The position numbers were made by a program, and so were the translations under genes. From NCBI GenBank assembly GCA_001584585.1, contig LSYV01000054.1, positions 184,104-248,103 on the forward strand: a stretch of DNA of 64,000 nucleotides, read 5' to 3'. Numbering within the stretch: position 1 is the first letter of the stretch; each line of letters opens with the position of its first letter. Shown here in pieces: positions 22,901 through 34,984 of this stretch. Origin of the DNA: Gonium pectorale. Its lineage: Eukaryota > Chlorophyta > Chlorophyceae > Chlamydomonadales > Volvocaceae. Under the pieces are notes generated by a model. The model worked only from the letters and a program-made list of their open reading frames with translations. It was not told the DNA's origin and ran no database searches.

Positions 22901-25299
22901 CATCAATCGCCTCGTGGAGGTCTGGAGAGGGGCGGAGGGGGCAGGGAAGGCAGGGAACCGACCTCAAACGTTGCGGGGTTTCCTCACAAGCTACCACGCG
23001 GAAAAGAGTGTTTGCAAAGTATTCCGCACCTGCAAGGAACGTGTGCATCATGGCGTTGAGCTGCCGCCCTCGGCGAGAAGCAGTCAGGCCGTTGGCATCC
23101 GTAGGGCCAGCAGCAGCCGGCGCGGCCGCTAAGGCGAGCGTGGAACCCTCGAAGCCGCCCGGCGCCGAGCCCTCGCTGCCGCCACCACTACTGCCCGTCT
23201 GCGCGAGGCCGGTGCCGCTCCCGGACCGGCCTAGCGTGGCCAGCTCCGCAGAGATAGAGGCCTCCAGCGGGGCCTTGTGCACCGTAAGTTATTGGCACAG
23301 GGGAGAACGGGGAGAGAAACACCCGTCAACAGACATTCTGCCACTGACAGCCATGAAACGGAGAGTCAACACGATAGCTTGACCAAGCACAGAGTTCAGA
23401 ATGCAAAACCATGCAAGGAGCCCCCCAGGAGGCGTCAAGCTAGAGCCTCCCCAGACCCCATGCCTCCCCGTTGCCCATGGGAGACTAAGTTCCGTCCAGC
23501 GATGAAGGCGGCCAACAGACCTGCAGGTCGCCGCAGAGGTCCTCGACGGTCTTGTAGCATGCCATCTCCAGGCGAGCCAGGGCCCCTGACGCGGGAACGG
23601 GAACAGCCGAGTATGCATAAGGCCGGCGCGCAACGGGTTGCACCGGCAAGGGCAAGGCTTGATCGCACTACACCCGCGGCTTGCCGTGCGTGGAGCAACA
23701 ACCTGGGCGCCCCTTCGAGACCACACACCCAGTCACCCGCACGCCGCAAAGTTCCTCCGTCGAATAACCCCCGCCACCCCAGAGTAGCGCACCGCTCCAG
23801 TCGACCACCGCGCCCTGGGGTACCAGTTGCCGCAGCTGCGGCTCCAATCTTCGCGCCGTCTGGCGGGCGCCCTGCAAACGCGCCATGACGAGCGATCAGC
23901 TCCTTACCGACTTTGCAACCCGGAGCACGACCTCTCCCGTACTCCGTGCGTTACGGTCGCGCGAATGACCACGGCACGCCAGTGAACCGGGCAAGCTGAA
24001 GGCAGTGCCGCCAGGGAGGGCTGCACACCTTGGACCCCACACGTACCGTCGAGACGTCCCCGCGCAGCCCGGCGCTGGATGCCACCAGCAAGGAGAGGAA
24101 CCTGTGCACTTCCTCCTGTGCAAGGGAAAGAGGCGGTCTTGAGCGTTCAGCAGCACCCCCGATATGACGAGGTTTGGGCTGCTGGCAAAGCCGGACATGC
24201 GTGTATCTTGGGATACCGCACGCAACTTCCAAATGCACCCCGGGTTCCCCAGTGAGGGACCTGATCCACGAGCCGTACTGCAAACATGGGGTTTACCTCA
24301 CGCTATGCATTCTCCACCTCTGTGCCCGACATACGTGGCGATGGAGCCGCGGAACGGCAGGGTGTAAGATGGAACCTGCATGGCCTGCAGTACGTTACAT
24401 CGCGGACTGACCTGCGCGTCCTTCGGGAAGAACTTGGTCCCGATGCCGGGCGCGAGCGGCGCGCTCGCAGCGCCGCTCCCGCCACCCGGCTGGCGGCCGC
24501 GCTTGCGGGCGGGCGGCGCGGCAGCGGCGACAACGGCCATGGCATCATCTGAGGGCAGCAGCGTGCCGTCGACGCCGTTGCCTGCCGGAGGCCGTGGCGG
24601 CAGGGGCGGAAGGCCAGCCGTCGGCGCGCTCACTGCCGCCACGGCATCCATCGCCACGTTCCCGGCGCCGCCCAGCTCCTGCTTGACGACTGACTGGAGT
24701 GCGCTGGCCGCCACCATCGCCTGCTGCATCGGCGCGGCTTGGAGCTCCTGTAGGGCCTGGAGGCCTTGCAGCCCCTGCACGGCCGCACTGCCGACGCCCA
24801 GGACCTGGACGCCCGTCACATTGGGAGCAGCCTGCAGGCCGGGCTGATACACCGCCTTGGATGCTGTCGCCGCAAAGTAGGCATTGCATGCGCCTGAGAC
24901 GGCAAGGCCCATCGCCGCTTCAGCAGCGCCCGACCATGCGGTTCCGTTTCCCGCCAGTGGCTCGGGCTTTGGCTGAACGGCGCCTGCTGCGCCTCGAGGT
25001 ACGCCGCGCCCGGCGGGCCCTGCAGGCGCCTTCCCACCACGCCGCTTAGGGGCGCGGCGCGAGGCCAAGTCATCGTCGTCGTCCTCCTCCTCCTCGTCTG
25101 CTTTCCCCCGCCGCTTTGACGGCGGGCGACGTGCTAGCTCAACGCCCTCACCCTCCTCCTCCTCTGCCAATGTCGTCGCAAACATGACGTCTGCTGCAGC
25201 AGCAGCGGCCGCCCTCCGCGGTCGCCGGCTGCCTGCCCCTACGTGCGCGCCAGACGCCATCCTCAAGCGCCAATGCCGGTACGCAGCACGGACGTCCAT
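13903..25299 (-). CDS. ATXR3: ATXR3/SDG2-like SET-domain histone H3K4 methyltransferase
   Basis: Nuclear chromatin enzyme, expected to transfer methyl groups from S-adenosylmethionine to histone H3 Lys4. About 25 exons, read downward: 25299-24412, 24115-24047, 23871-23743, 23585-23521, 23273-23030, 22921-22821, 22604-22432, 22181-22032, 21855-21731, 21520-20928, 20716-20600, 20354-20217, 20005-19889, 19681-19567, 19302-19169, 18831-18548, 18379-18238, 17952-17869, 17136-17050, 16873-16661, 16342-16180, 15894 into the gap, 15132-14739, 14424-14308, 14016-13903. The SET core spans exons 20354-19169: GRGVVC, a [10 protein letters not shown] block, the SAM-binding SHSCTPNC, catalytic GEELTFDY, and post-[13 protein letters not shown]. 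Downstream blocks [28 protein letters not shown] and GSPMFDQ match the plant ATXR3 C-terminus, which other SET families lack. The N-terminal 300 residues are acidic/basic and Ala-rich. Phase is continuous except at the junction near 23743/23585. ATG at 25260 (GATGGCG) is an alternative start. Exon 18831-18548 is longer than the plant counterpart. Confidence 0.88.
15441..15752. other. Assembly gap (312 N) inside the SET-domain gene
   Basis: N run at 15441-15752, with a single N at 15427. It removes the end of the exon starting at 15894 (which reads into a Gly/Pro/Lys-rich stretch at the gap) and possibly one more small exon before the exon at 15132. Confidence 0.98.
17513..17727 (-). mobile_element. 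~193-bp interspersed repeat with 11-bp direct repeats, in a SET-gene intron
   Basis: The element body is 17524-17716, flanked by identical GCACACAAACG at 17513-17523 and 17717-17727. Read on the - strand it matches 60611-60800 almost end to end, from the AACGCATACGACGAGCG-type 5' block to the GGGATGCGCC end. It lies wholly within the intron between exons 17952-17869 and 17136-17050. No open frame is present, so it is a short non-autonomous element, SINE-like or MITE-like. I could not find clear pol III boxes. Confidence 0.7.
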
Positions 25300-25727
25300 T
25301 GGATCTCACATTTACACTGTGATCGCTCCCAGGCTCACCTCTAGTGTCGTTCTGCTCCTCCATACCGTCTCGCGCTTGAATTGCGCTTCCCTAAAACTGG
25401 CCACCTAGCTGCTCATCTAATGCCCTAAATTTAAAACTTCAACCAAGGCACTATGTAATGCCAGCGGACACAAAGCTCTGGCCTCTGAGCAGTTGCGCGC
25501 AAACGCGACGAAACGGGTTGGGACCGCTAGGTTCCTGGTAAAATGAATATCTTATTTGCTGAACAACAGATGAATGCAAGCTACTGTATGCAAGGTTTGC
25601 CCGCAATGTCGTGCAATGCCAGGAGTTCGTTGCCTGTATAATAAATTGCGTCCAGCTCAATGAGTTTATCCTTGAAACCATACCAGATATCAGTCTATCG
25701 GTTCGTAGGGTGCATTCGCGAGTTGAT
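25300..25727. promoter_or_regulatory. Divergent promoter region between the SET and RE-rich genes
   Basis: This 428-bp spacer separates the - strand SET start from the + strand start at 25728. It is clearly AT-richer than its surroundings, especially 25410-25700. Both 5' UTRs and a shared or bidirectional promoter must lie here. No canonical TATA box could be assigned with confidence. Confidence 0.5.
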
Positions 25728-28700
25728 ATGGGGCGCAAGCGTCACAAGAGCGACAAGGATCGGGACGAGGGCAGGCGCAAGGAGGAGGGCAGGGCCAAGG
25801 AGGACGTGGCAAAGGATAAGCACGCGAAGGGCTCGGTCTTCGACCGCCTGTCATCGCCACGCGGTGAGCCGGCAGCCACACTGTTGCCTGTCAGCCTTGT
25901 GCACTCATGCGAAGGGTCGTTGTGGCTCTGGGTGCCTCCGCGCAGGCCCCGGCAAGGATGGCGGAGAGGAGCGTGCTGGTTCGGCACGGTAAGGCGGGTA
26001 GCTCGTTCCGCTGGCTGAAACGGACTGTGGCAGCACGCGGAGTTGGGCGACGAGCTACACTTCCCCTTATGTTACCCACGCTGGCAGGGAGCATCAAACC
26101 CGGCCCAAGGACCGGGATCAAAAGCTGGAGTCTGAGGGTGCTGGCAAGCGCCGCAGCGACTCGCCGGACAAAGATGGCGACCGGCGTAAGTGGTATGGTA
26201 CCGAAACAAGGGGATGCCTTGCACGGACCTGTGTGTGAGCACATCCTTCGAATCTGACCATACGGCAGCGTAATATCGCACCACACAACCTGTGGCCGCC
26301 AAGCGTAGATCGTTGCGTCCGCCAAATACCTCCCCACAGCACGCAAGCGGCCGGCCATAGTATGGGAGCCACCCCAGAGCAAGTCGGGGGACGGGACAGA
26401 AGGCAAGGAGCAGCAGGCCACGGCCGAGGAGACGACCGCTACCAGGGACGGCGGCGGCAAAACCGACGACAAGGAGCGCCGGGACAGGGACACGGACAGG
26501 TGCGGCAGGCGCGATGTGCCATCCCAGACCACTTCGGCCGTTGCTAGTGGTCGGGAGGGTCCGGCCCCGGCTCCGGGGCGCTGCGCGTGCCTCAGGCTCA
26601 GCATCCTAACACCAGCGCCTGAGACGGGCCGGTGCTCGGGTTCACCTCAAAAGTTGCACGTTCGGCATGCCAGAGGGCACAAGTGCTTGAAGGTCGTGGT
26701 GCAGAGGCGCTTGCGCTGACGCGCATGAACGTGGCACCTACTTGCAGGCGCGAGGGTCGCAGCGAGCGACACGACCGGGAGGGCACCCGCGAGCGGGACG
26801 TGGACGCGGGCGCCTTGAGCGGCAGCGGCCGGGAGAAGGAGAAGGAGCACGAGAGCCGAGAGCGGGACAAGGAGCGCGCGCGGGTCAAGGCGGACAAGGA
26901 AAAGGAGCGGGAAAAGGACAAGGAGAAGGGCGGCAGCAGTCGGGAGAAGGAGAAGGAGAAAGAGCGGGAAAGGGGCAAGGAGCGGGAGCGGGCGGACAAA
27001 CCTTCGCGTGGGCGCGACGGCGACAAAGAGCGGGAGGGCGAGAAGGAGAAGGGCAAGGAGCGGAGCAGGGACAAGGAGCGCGACCGCGAGCGGGATAAGG
27101 ACAAGAGCGGCAGCCGCCGCGACCGAGACGGCAAGGTGCGCCGCGGGGCACACTGAGCACGGTGATGGAGTGGATACGCGTGTGACGGTGTGGCATGCGG
27201 TACCGAGGGAACGAGAACCGCATGCGCACCTGGGAGCTCCGGAGGTTGTGCTCAGCTTCTTGGGCTGGCTTCTCTGTTCGTCTGTTTTGGCGATGTCTGC
27301 CACAAAGACAACGTTGCGCTGCGTTGAATTACGGAGTACTTGTGGTGAGTAACTGGTTGCAGGACGCCCCTCAGTGCGTGTGCCATGTCGGTTTGCGATG
27401 TCTGCGCCTTGAGTTGGACCGTAGGCGCCGAGGGCCCACATCTGCGGTTGCACCCGCCACTTACCCTTGCCTCCATTGTCCTCAGGACCGCGGGAGAGAC
27501 CGTGAAGACCGTGACCGGGAAAAGGAAGTAAGAAGGCGGTGGTGGGCAATGCTCACCTCGAGTGGGCGCTGCACTATTAGGGAATTCCTTGTTGTTCAAC
27601 TGCCGTCTAGTTACCGTTTGTCGTGGCCAGGGAACCTAAAGCTGGTGCTAACCCTCCCTCCTGCCCGTCCGCCACTTGCCCGGTGCGCAGGCGAAGGACC
27701 GGGATCGCGACAGGCAAGTCGCGGTATTCGGTGTGCATGGGGCCCCCAGGCGGGCTCGCCGGTGCTGGGGCCGGGGGATGTGGCGTCGGCCAGGGCCAAA
27801 CGAAGATCCATGCACGTGACGCTGCGGTTAAGGGTGTCGCTGTGCACCTCCAGGCCACGTACCTCCAAACCGCACACGACCCAACCCCTTTCCCTAAAGT
27901 GCACCTCATGTTCGTCGACTGGTACGGCCACCGCGTGTCTCCTTACCGTCTCCACAGGCGCAGCGACCGGGAGCCGTCGGAACGGGAACGTGACATGCCA
28001 GGTGCGGTCTGTGCAGCAACCTGAACTGGCTATAGTCCTTGCCGGGGGCCGCGCCTACCAAGCTGCCTAGCACCCGCTTGGCGGCTGCGCACAGGTTCCT
28101 CTTTGCCACGCAACCCGCGCCACAGTGTCCATTGCAAATGCGAATGCACCTACAATTAGCTGCGCGCTTGACGTGTCCTCATGCCTACGGCACCCCTTCC
28201 GTGCGGCTCCACTGCAGATATCTTGGGCGGCGGGGGCGCGGGGCCCTTGGACATGCCCATGCCAATGATCATGCGGCCCCCGGGGGAGGCGGCCTTCAGC
28301 CAGCAGCCGCCTCCCCCACCGCCCCGGCGCGACGGCGGCATGGCAGGGGCGCAGTTCGACATGCCACCCGTCCGGGACACGCGGGAGGGGCGCGAGTGGG
28401 AGGAGGCGGGCGGCGGAGGGCGGCTGCCGTACGGGCCGATGATCTCGGCGCGGGGCGGCCGAGGTGAGCGGCCGAGGGCGTGATGGCGCGGAGGTCTGTG
28501 GTCAGGAGGGACCCGGGTCAGCACGAACACCGGAGATGGGCGCTGCGTTGAGCGCCCTGCTCGTACACGGAACGCGCGGCCTCCGTGAGGACCCTCGCAC
28601 CGCGCCGCCCCTACTCCCAGTAGTGCTGTTGCTCGTGGCCCCTCCTCATCTGCCTGCCGCGAAAGCAGCGCCTCGCGAATCGCCCGCGCATTGCGGCCGT

Positions 28701-30619
28701 GCGCCTGACATCGGTTGGACCGCGCAAGGACAAGGTACCCGCGAGATGCACGCACCCCCATTGCCCACCCCGCCCTTTTCACCTCCTCGGTCTGCCCACC
28801 ACAGACCGCGGCGGCCGCTTCAGCGATGATCGCTCCTTGGAGCAGGACATCCCCATGCCGCCGCCCTTCGCGCCCGACCCATCTTCCACGTACCTGGACG
28901 GCGGCGGCCGCTCCTCCCCGCCGCCGCCACCGCCGCTGCGTGGCGCTGGGCGCAGCGGCGGCGGCAACACCGCCGGATTCATTATGCCGCCTATCATGGA
29001 CGGAGGCGGCGGCGGCGGCGCCATGGCCTCGGCGCAGGCGGGGGCGGGGGCTCCAATGGGTGGGGCTGGCGGACCCATGGGTCACTCGCAGCAGCCACAC
29101 CAGTCCGATGCGATGGGCCACATAATGCCGCCGATCATGGACGGTGGCGGCGCCAACCAGGCCGGCAGGCGCGGGCAGGGAGCGGTGGCGCGCGGCGGGG
29201 GGGAGCTGGAGCAGCAGCAGCTCTTCCTCCAGCAGCAGCAACAGCAGATGGCGATGCATTTGGGGGGAGGCGGCGGCGCGGGGACGGGACCCGCCGCTGG
29301 CGCGCAGCAGCAGGCTGGGAGGATCGTTGACCCAGTGCTGGTGAGTGTTGCCGTGGGCGCGACGCGAGACGCGCTCGCGGCGCCAGGCAGCTTGTCGCTG
29401 TAGCATCTGTAGTTCGGCACAACGCTGCTGCACCTCTGCCGTAGAGTATCAATAGGACCATCTCTGTTGGGCCATACCCTGTCTGCTCGGCGCCGGGCTC
29501 TAGTTGGCCGTCAGCTGCCCCGTGTCCCCCACGCATGCAGCAAATGCGCAAGCGGCGCGAGTACGCCCGGCAGCGGCTGCAGCTGCAGGCGGTCATGGCC
29601 TGCCCGCAGGTGGTGGGGCAGGAGGCGTACGCGGAGCTCGAAAAGGTGCGCGTTGCGCGTCGGCATTGCATCGCAAGTCGCTGTGCGCCATACCCCCTCC
29701 CCCACGAGCCGGTGTATCTTCTCTCTCGCGGCCTTCCGCAGCCCCACTTTCCAGCCTGTCCGCCCGCCCGTGCCTCCGTCCAGCATCGTGGCTTGCTGAT
29801 CGTCACCTTCCCCCGCGCGTTACAACGCGGGCATGCGTCATGAGCCCATCACGCACGGCCCGCCGCAGGCCTACAAGCGCCTCGCCACCGAGGCCGCTGC
29901 ATTGCCGCAAGAGCAGCGGCCCTCCGTCGCTGCCGACCCGCGCGCTCCAGTCATGGGCACCCCGCGCGTGTCGGCGGCCTCTGCCGCCTCGGCCAGGCTG
30001 CGCAGCTTTGCCCTGTCGGAGCTGCTGCTGGACGACTCGTACTGGTCTTCCGCGCAGATGGCCTCGGCCCTCGCGGCTGCCGCTGCCATGGCGGGCGGGC
30101 CGGCTGGCGGCCACGGCTCCGCCCTGGGCCTGGGCTCAGAGCGGCACCTCGCATCGCACCGGCGCAACCTGCAGGCGTGTAGGCAGCTGCAGGTGAGAAC
30201 GGGGGCCGACGATGAGGACGGTATCGGGGCGGTCCATGCGAGCAGACGGCGGTGGGAACATACGAATGAAGGTGCGGAGGGTTTGCCGGGTGGTGCGGTG
30301 ATGCCGCCTGTCGGGCGGCAGCACTGCCTGTAAGCAAGCAAACCTGGCCCGGGTCGCCGCAGCGAGTAACGCGTCGTTGCTGCAGCGGAGCGTCCGGTCA
30401 CGCGCGTCGTGCCGGTTGCAGAGCTCTGACCGCAACGCCCGTGCCCCTCCCCCACAAGTTCTTGTACTACGTATGCGATTCGATTACCGCCACGCGACCC
30501 GTTTTCCTTCTTCACTGCCCCTGCCGCAGGAGGACTTGGGGCACCAGGCGTGGTGCCGGACTGGGAAGGGCGGTGCATTCCTCCTGACGGCGGCTCAACA
30601 GGCACAGGGGCTCTTTTAA
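25728..30619 (+). CDS. RE/RD/KE-repeat (SR-like) nuclear protein, function unknown
   Basis: Thirteen exons, all in phase, 744 residues: 25728-25863, 25946-25988, 26088-26185, 26340-26499, 26748-27135, 27486-27527, 27691-27713, 27958-28001, 28218-28463, 28805-29340, 29541-29645, 29869-30192, 30530-30619. Residues ~1-310 are extremely charged: a basic start (MGRKRHKSDKDRD), then dense Lys-Glu, Arg-Glu and Arg-Asp alternation, as in alternating-charge domains of splicing-associated proteins. Residues ~310-570 are Gly/Pro/Met-rich with two copies of IMPPIMDGGG and a Gln tract. A helical segment follows (QMRKRREYARQRLQLQ ... QEAYAELEKAYKRLATEAAALP). The C-terminus is short and ordinary. No RRM, zinc finger or enzyme motif is seen. 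A role in RNA processing is inferred from composition. The exon 27691-27713 is a 23-nt microexon followed by a GC-AG intron. Confidence 0.8.
27714..27957 (+). other. GC-AG intron
   Basis: The donor reads AG^GCAAGT at 27712-27719, the textbook GC-donor context, and the acceptor is CCACAG ending at 27957. Using the GT four bases downstream would throw the next exon into a frame with an early TGA. The GC donor keeps the Arg-rich frame open. Confidence 0.75.
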
Positions 30620-31287
30620 ACGACGAAGGTTGGGGCAGCATTGTTGATCGAGCATTTCCGCGTTCATTGGTAAATGAGTTTACACAGACTAGTTGGGGTG
30701 CGTTGACATCGATTGTGCCGACCGCAGCACGGCTGCTGCAGACCATTACCATAAGCCAGTCACGGCCGCATGGCAGACTATATGTAGTCATTTTTACCAA
30801 GAGAAGCGGGCTGTTCATCTCGGTGTGCGCAGTGTTGGAAAGGAACAACGCATACGACGCAGTGTGCGCAGTGTGTATACAGAGCCGTGATTGAGGCGGA
30901 GCATTGACGGGGGTTGCGCTGTGGCACACGCACGGCCGGTCGGTGCTTTTGCCCTGCCCAACGATGAGCCGTGCACCCGATTTCACTGGCGGCGCAGAGC
31001 CTTCGAGCCTGTCGGCTGTCACGCGAAGGCTCAGTGGTCCCGCGGTTCAAAGCCGTGCATGTGCCATGCTAGGCGTGATAATACCATGGGTGGCCGACAG
31101 CGGCCATTCGAATCCGTCAATACTCGTCCCTAACGGCCTTGCAAGCGGCCAAGACAGCCGTGCCAGCAAGCATCACCAGCAAGCTGGCGTGCAGGCGGCG
31201 TACCGGGGCTGCACGACGGTGAAAGCCACCGTTCCACCATGTTTACAAAGATAGCCAGGACCGGGCTGCTCACAACTCGTGTCACAA
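30620..31287 (+). other. 3' flank of the RE-rich gene / upstream of tandem copy 1
   Basis: No gene is supported. A fragment of the interspersed repeat (5' block with AACGCATACGACG) sits at about 30832-30860. The part at 30990-31215 is related in patches to 45130-45270, which precedes tandem copy 4, so it belongs to the duplicated unit. No TGTAA was found after the stop at 30619. Confidence 0.4.
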
Positions 31288-34200
31288 CCTCCTGCGCGTC
31301 GCTGGACTCTCGCGTATCAGACGGCATGCGGGCAGCATGCGACGAGCTGCACGAAGCAATGACTTCTTCGTTCAAGGACCTTGAAGTGACGGCGGGCGGC
31401 TACCCACAGCAAGGGCTAGCCTTGTACGAGCGGCTTGTCCGCATACGGCTGGCCGTTGTCCGCTCGCACGTGTTCCGGTGCTACGCCGCGCTGTTGTCGG
31501 GAGCGCGGACCAGCTGGCCCAGCTCAGGCCGGTACGGAACGCACATGCAGTGCGCACCCTCACCCATGACGCTTTCTCCCTGATCCGCTTGTTCGAACGC
31601 CACCTGATCGGCGAGCTTCGATCCGAGTTTTAGGCCGAGGCAAGCGGCCTGCTGGAGCAATGGGCCCGGGCGGTGCTGCTGCTGGCTGCCAACGTTAACG
31701 GTGTCCCGCTACGAATTGATTGGGCCGGGGTATTCCTCATGACCTTGGGCGTGCCCAGCAGCCCCGCCGGCGACCTGCGCGGCCGGCCCTGCCTGTCCTA
31801 CCTGGTCTCCTGCCACATGGTCCAGCTGTGTGCCGCACTGGACGGCGGGCCCACCTACGGGCTGCCCGACGCCGGGGAGGGGCCGGGCGCAGCGCCCAAG
31901 CTGGTGACCGAGTCGGCGGAGATGGACAGCTACCTGGCGCAGTGCGGGCTGGAGATGTGGGAGTACACCATCCGCGGGGCGCGGGAGGGGCCCGGCGCAA
32001 TCAACGCCGCTGCAGCGCCGGCCATTGACGGCGCATGTCTCGCGGGTGGCGTGGGGCCCCATTACGCAGTTGTGTCCGTTGCGCCCCTTGTCAGGGCCCA
32101 AAGGTGGCCCGTGCCAGTTCTTGACACCACCATTGCCCAACCGGCAAAGGTATGCTTGCAAGATGGGAAACGCCGGATCCGCCCGCATATATGGCGGACC
32201 GGCACACGCCCCTGAGGCGCACGCTGCCGTACAGGTGTGGCGCAGCCCCCACATGATGCGGGGGACGGTGGTACCAAGATCTGCCGATGCCAGCGGTAGC
32301 ACACGACACCCTCAACCGTCGTGCCGCTTTTAGAGTGGCCATGTGTCTCGTGGCGGCGGCCTTTGAGGCGGTGCCTCAGGCGCAGGGTGCGGGCGGCACC
32401 GTCGGTGCCCCCGCTGGGGCTGGTGGCGGCGGTGCAGCCGCCGGTGCTGCGGCAGGCCCGCAGGCGGCCAAGGTCTCACCAAGCCAGGCAATGTCGTTGC
32501 TCCTGCGGGCTCTAAGGTGCGCGCGGGAGGCGTGCCGTGACCAGGCCGTCTGCGCTGTCGACCTGGCGCCGCCGGGCGCCCTCAGCCGCCTGGGGCGGCT
32601 TTGGGAGCTGCGGCTGGCGGCGGCGGAGCGGGCCCAGCTGGTCGAGGATGGCCAATCCTGGACCGGTGGCTGCGGGCGGCGGTGGAACACGTGGGACTTC
32701 GAGCCCGTCATCTTGCACCTGGAGCTGCCCCGGAGCGCCGACACCGGTGGGCAGGGCTCAAGGAGAACTTGTAGGGACAGCGGCTTTGTAAGCGTGCTGC
32801 GCGAGTCCCTGTGTTCGTGCACGGCATGCCTCCGGGACACTGCTTGTTGCCCAGGCCGCTGTGCAGCCAGCCCGCAGCTTTGGCGGCTTCGCTGGGCCGC
32901 CGGGGTTCCCAAGGCGATTGACTATGTGCCACGCGCTCTGCGGCCTTGCGTGTGCGCCTACTGTGTGTCGGCTGTCTTTCAAACACATGGGAGACATCCA
33001 CACGGTATGTGTAGGGGCATTTGCCTAGTACATACTTGATACTCCAGGGCTCGGAACATTCAAAAATGTTCTGCCCGACGCATCCCTTGCTCACAGTCCT
33101 TACAAACCTCTTCTTCTCTCCGCCTCAGGCCTTGCACAGCTCCCGGTGGCGCCCTCCCTCGACGTCGCGGCCGCTCTCGGCGCGGGCTACGTCGCCCGCA
33201 TCGAGCGTATGATGCGCCGGTGCCGTCCCGAGGTCATGACGTCGCTCAGGCTTCCGACGGACTGCGACCCTGTTGCGTGGGACCAGGTCCTGGCGTTCGG
33301 GCCGGCGCGGGAGACGCTGTCGCTCCTGGCCACCGCGGCCAAGAAGGTCCGCAAGGACACAGCGAAGCCCAGTGCAAGATACAAGGCCAGCATGCGGTAC
33401 GCCAGTGGCATCGGGAGTGAGAGGCGCCTGCTCTCACCAGCTCCGCTGCAGTTCCTACGGGGCTTGGCGGCGGGAGGGTCTGCGGCGGACCTGGGCCCGT
33501 TCGAAGTCGGCAAGCCTGACAGCCTCGCAGCGCCCCCCCCCCCGCCTGCGTGCTGCGGTGTCCTACATTGCGTACCACCTCCTGCCGACGGCCTTCCGCG
33601 GCATGCCCCCCATCGTGCTGGACGCTGCCTTCAGTGCCAACAATCATTAGGTCGCCTCAAAAGACACTCTGGAAATGATTGCGAAAGAGGACTGGGCCGC
33701 AGCCGCGGGGCTGCAGCCATATGAACCTGGTCTGCGAGGGCGGGGACAATGGTGCGGGATTACACCGCTGCTGCCCTTGGTATTGCGTCGTGTCCCAAGC
33801 AATACTTACAAAACGATACGCGGCTGGGTCCTGTCGTCCTGACACTGCCGCCTTTCCTGCACCGCGTGTCCTCCGACAGGTACGCCGTCACCATCTCGCT
33901 GCTGGGCTGGCTGCCGCTGCTGGCCGCGGCCCGCGCCACGCTGCCATGGGCGTCCTCCCTGCTGTCCGGCCCCGAATGGGGTCTGGTGGAGCTGCTGGGC
34001 TGCACGCTGGGCCAGGCGCTGCTCTTGGGCATGGACAGTGGGAACGCCATTCACGGCCTGCTGCCCACGCTGGCGGAGGCGCTGCGGGCGCTGGTCCACC
34101 TGGCGCCAGAGCAGCTGGTGTCGGCGCTGCCGGGCGCGGTGGCGTTTCCAGTCGGGTTCAATCCGCTGCCACAGCGGTTTATGGTGATCTTAAGGTGGCG

Positions 34201-34634
34201 CCGAAATCCTGCAAGCTAACCCTGAATCTGGTGTGCTTCAGCGCGTGTTCGGCCCGGACAGCGACTCGCCCCAGCCGTAGCTGCTGGCTGCACTGCGGCG
34301 CCTGCGCACTACGGCAGCCCCAGGCCGCGACACAGCCGCTCCCTCAAGCAGCGCTGCTTCGGATGCGTCTGGGGACCTCAGGCCTGACCTGCCCGCCGAC
34401 CTTGCGGAGTGGGTCGCTGCCGCCGCGCTGCTGCTGCCGCCCGCGGACCTCGCCCCGCTGCTGCCCTGCTGCGCCAACCCGCGCTGCACCAACCTGGGCG
34501 GGCCCTCAGGGCGGGAGATGCAGCTGCTGGTCCATAGCGGGGCCGATGGTGTGGCCGTGGCCGGCGGCGGGGAGCAGTGCTACTGCAGTCGAGGCTGCGC
34601 GGAGGAGCATCGATGGGCGGGGCCAGGCCTGTGA
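31288..34634 (+). pseudogene. Tandem family copy 1, decayed (MYND-like family)
   Basis: Homologous to the intact copy at 45994-49620 but without its first ~101 codons; similarity begins at the CASLDSRVSDGMRAAC-like segment. Exon equivalents are 31288-32746, 33129-~33650 and 33880-34634. Lesions: base loss near 31500 shifts the frame; an in-frame TAG replaces codons near 31631 with a short deletion beside it; a ~224-bp insertion at 32089-32312 (not a multiple of three) lies before the Gly/Ala linker; an 11-C run near 33532-33543 has one extra base compared with copy 2; exon 3 has a stop at ~34217 and a TAG near 34278. The C-terminal CANPRC ... YCSRGC block is still readable. Splice sites are retained, so decay followed duplication of a functional gene. 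The C-run shift alone could be a sequencing error; the others could not all be. Confidence 0.8.
32089..32312. other. ~224-bp insertion within pseudogene copy 1
   Basis: Compared with copies 3 and 4, extra sequence lies between a CGTTGCGCCCCT-type segment and CAACCG. No convincing terminal repeat or target duplication was found, so its origin is unclear. Confidence 0.55.
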
Positions 34635-34966
34635 GGGCTGGGACTGGGCACAAGGGTGAGCCACCCACGACGAGGGCGAGGGGCGCCGTGATGGACCGAA
34701 CGGAGGTGTGAACCGTCCGCCGGGATGCCGTCCGCCGGGTGGCAGAGATGGCCGGGAGATGAGGGCGTGCCAGCCCAGGCCTATATGAGGGAACATGTTC
34801 GGGCAACAAGCAGTCTCGATTGTGACAGTCGTCGGCGGCGTGGCGTTGGGGATCGTATAGGCGAGGCCCCGGACCATGCCGCCAATGCGCGGCGTGGAGG
34901 CGACGGTGTGCCGGCACACGGTTGAGTTGGCATTGTTGTTCTTAGAGCCTTCCAGCTTGTCGTAAT

Positions 34967-34984
34967 GGGCCCGCTTCCGGGCCC
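34967..34984. repeat. Hairpin conserved downstream of copy 1
   Basis: GGGCCCGCTTCCGGGCCC forms a 7-bp stem with a CTTC loop. The equivalent at 50558-50575 is GGTCCCGCTTCCGGGACC, where one base pair changed from C-G to T-A on both sides of the stem. Confidence 0.6.

Noticed and set aside
28156..29433. 425-codon - strand open frame
   Set aside because: Antisense to exons 9 and 10 of the RE-rich gene; Arg/His-rich shadow of the Gly/Pro-rich coding strand.
29871..31022. 383-codon - strand open frame
   Set aside because: Antisense to exons 12 and 13 of the RE-rich gene, which are in phase with the rest of that gene.
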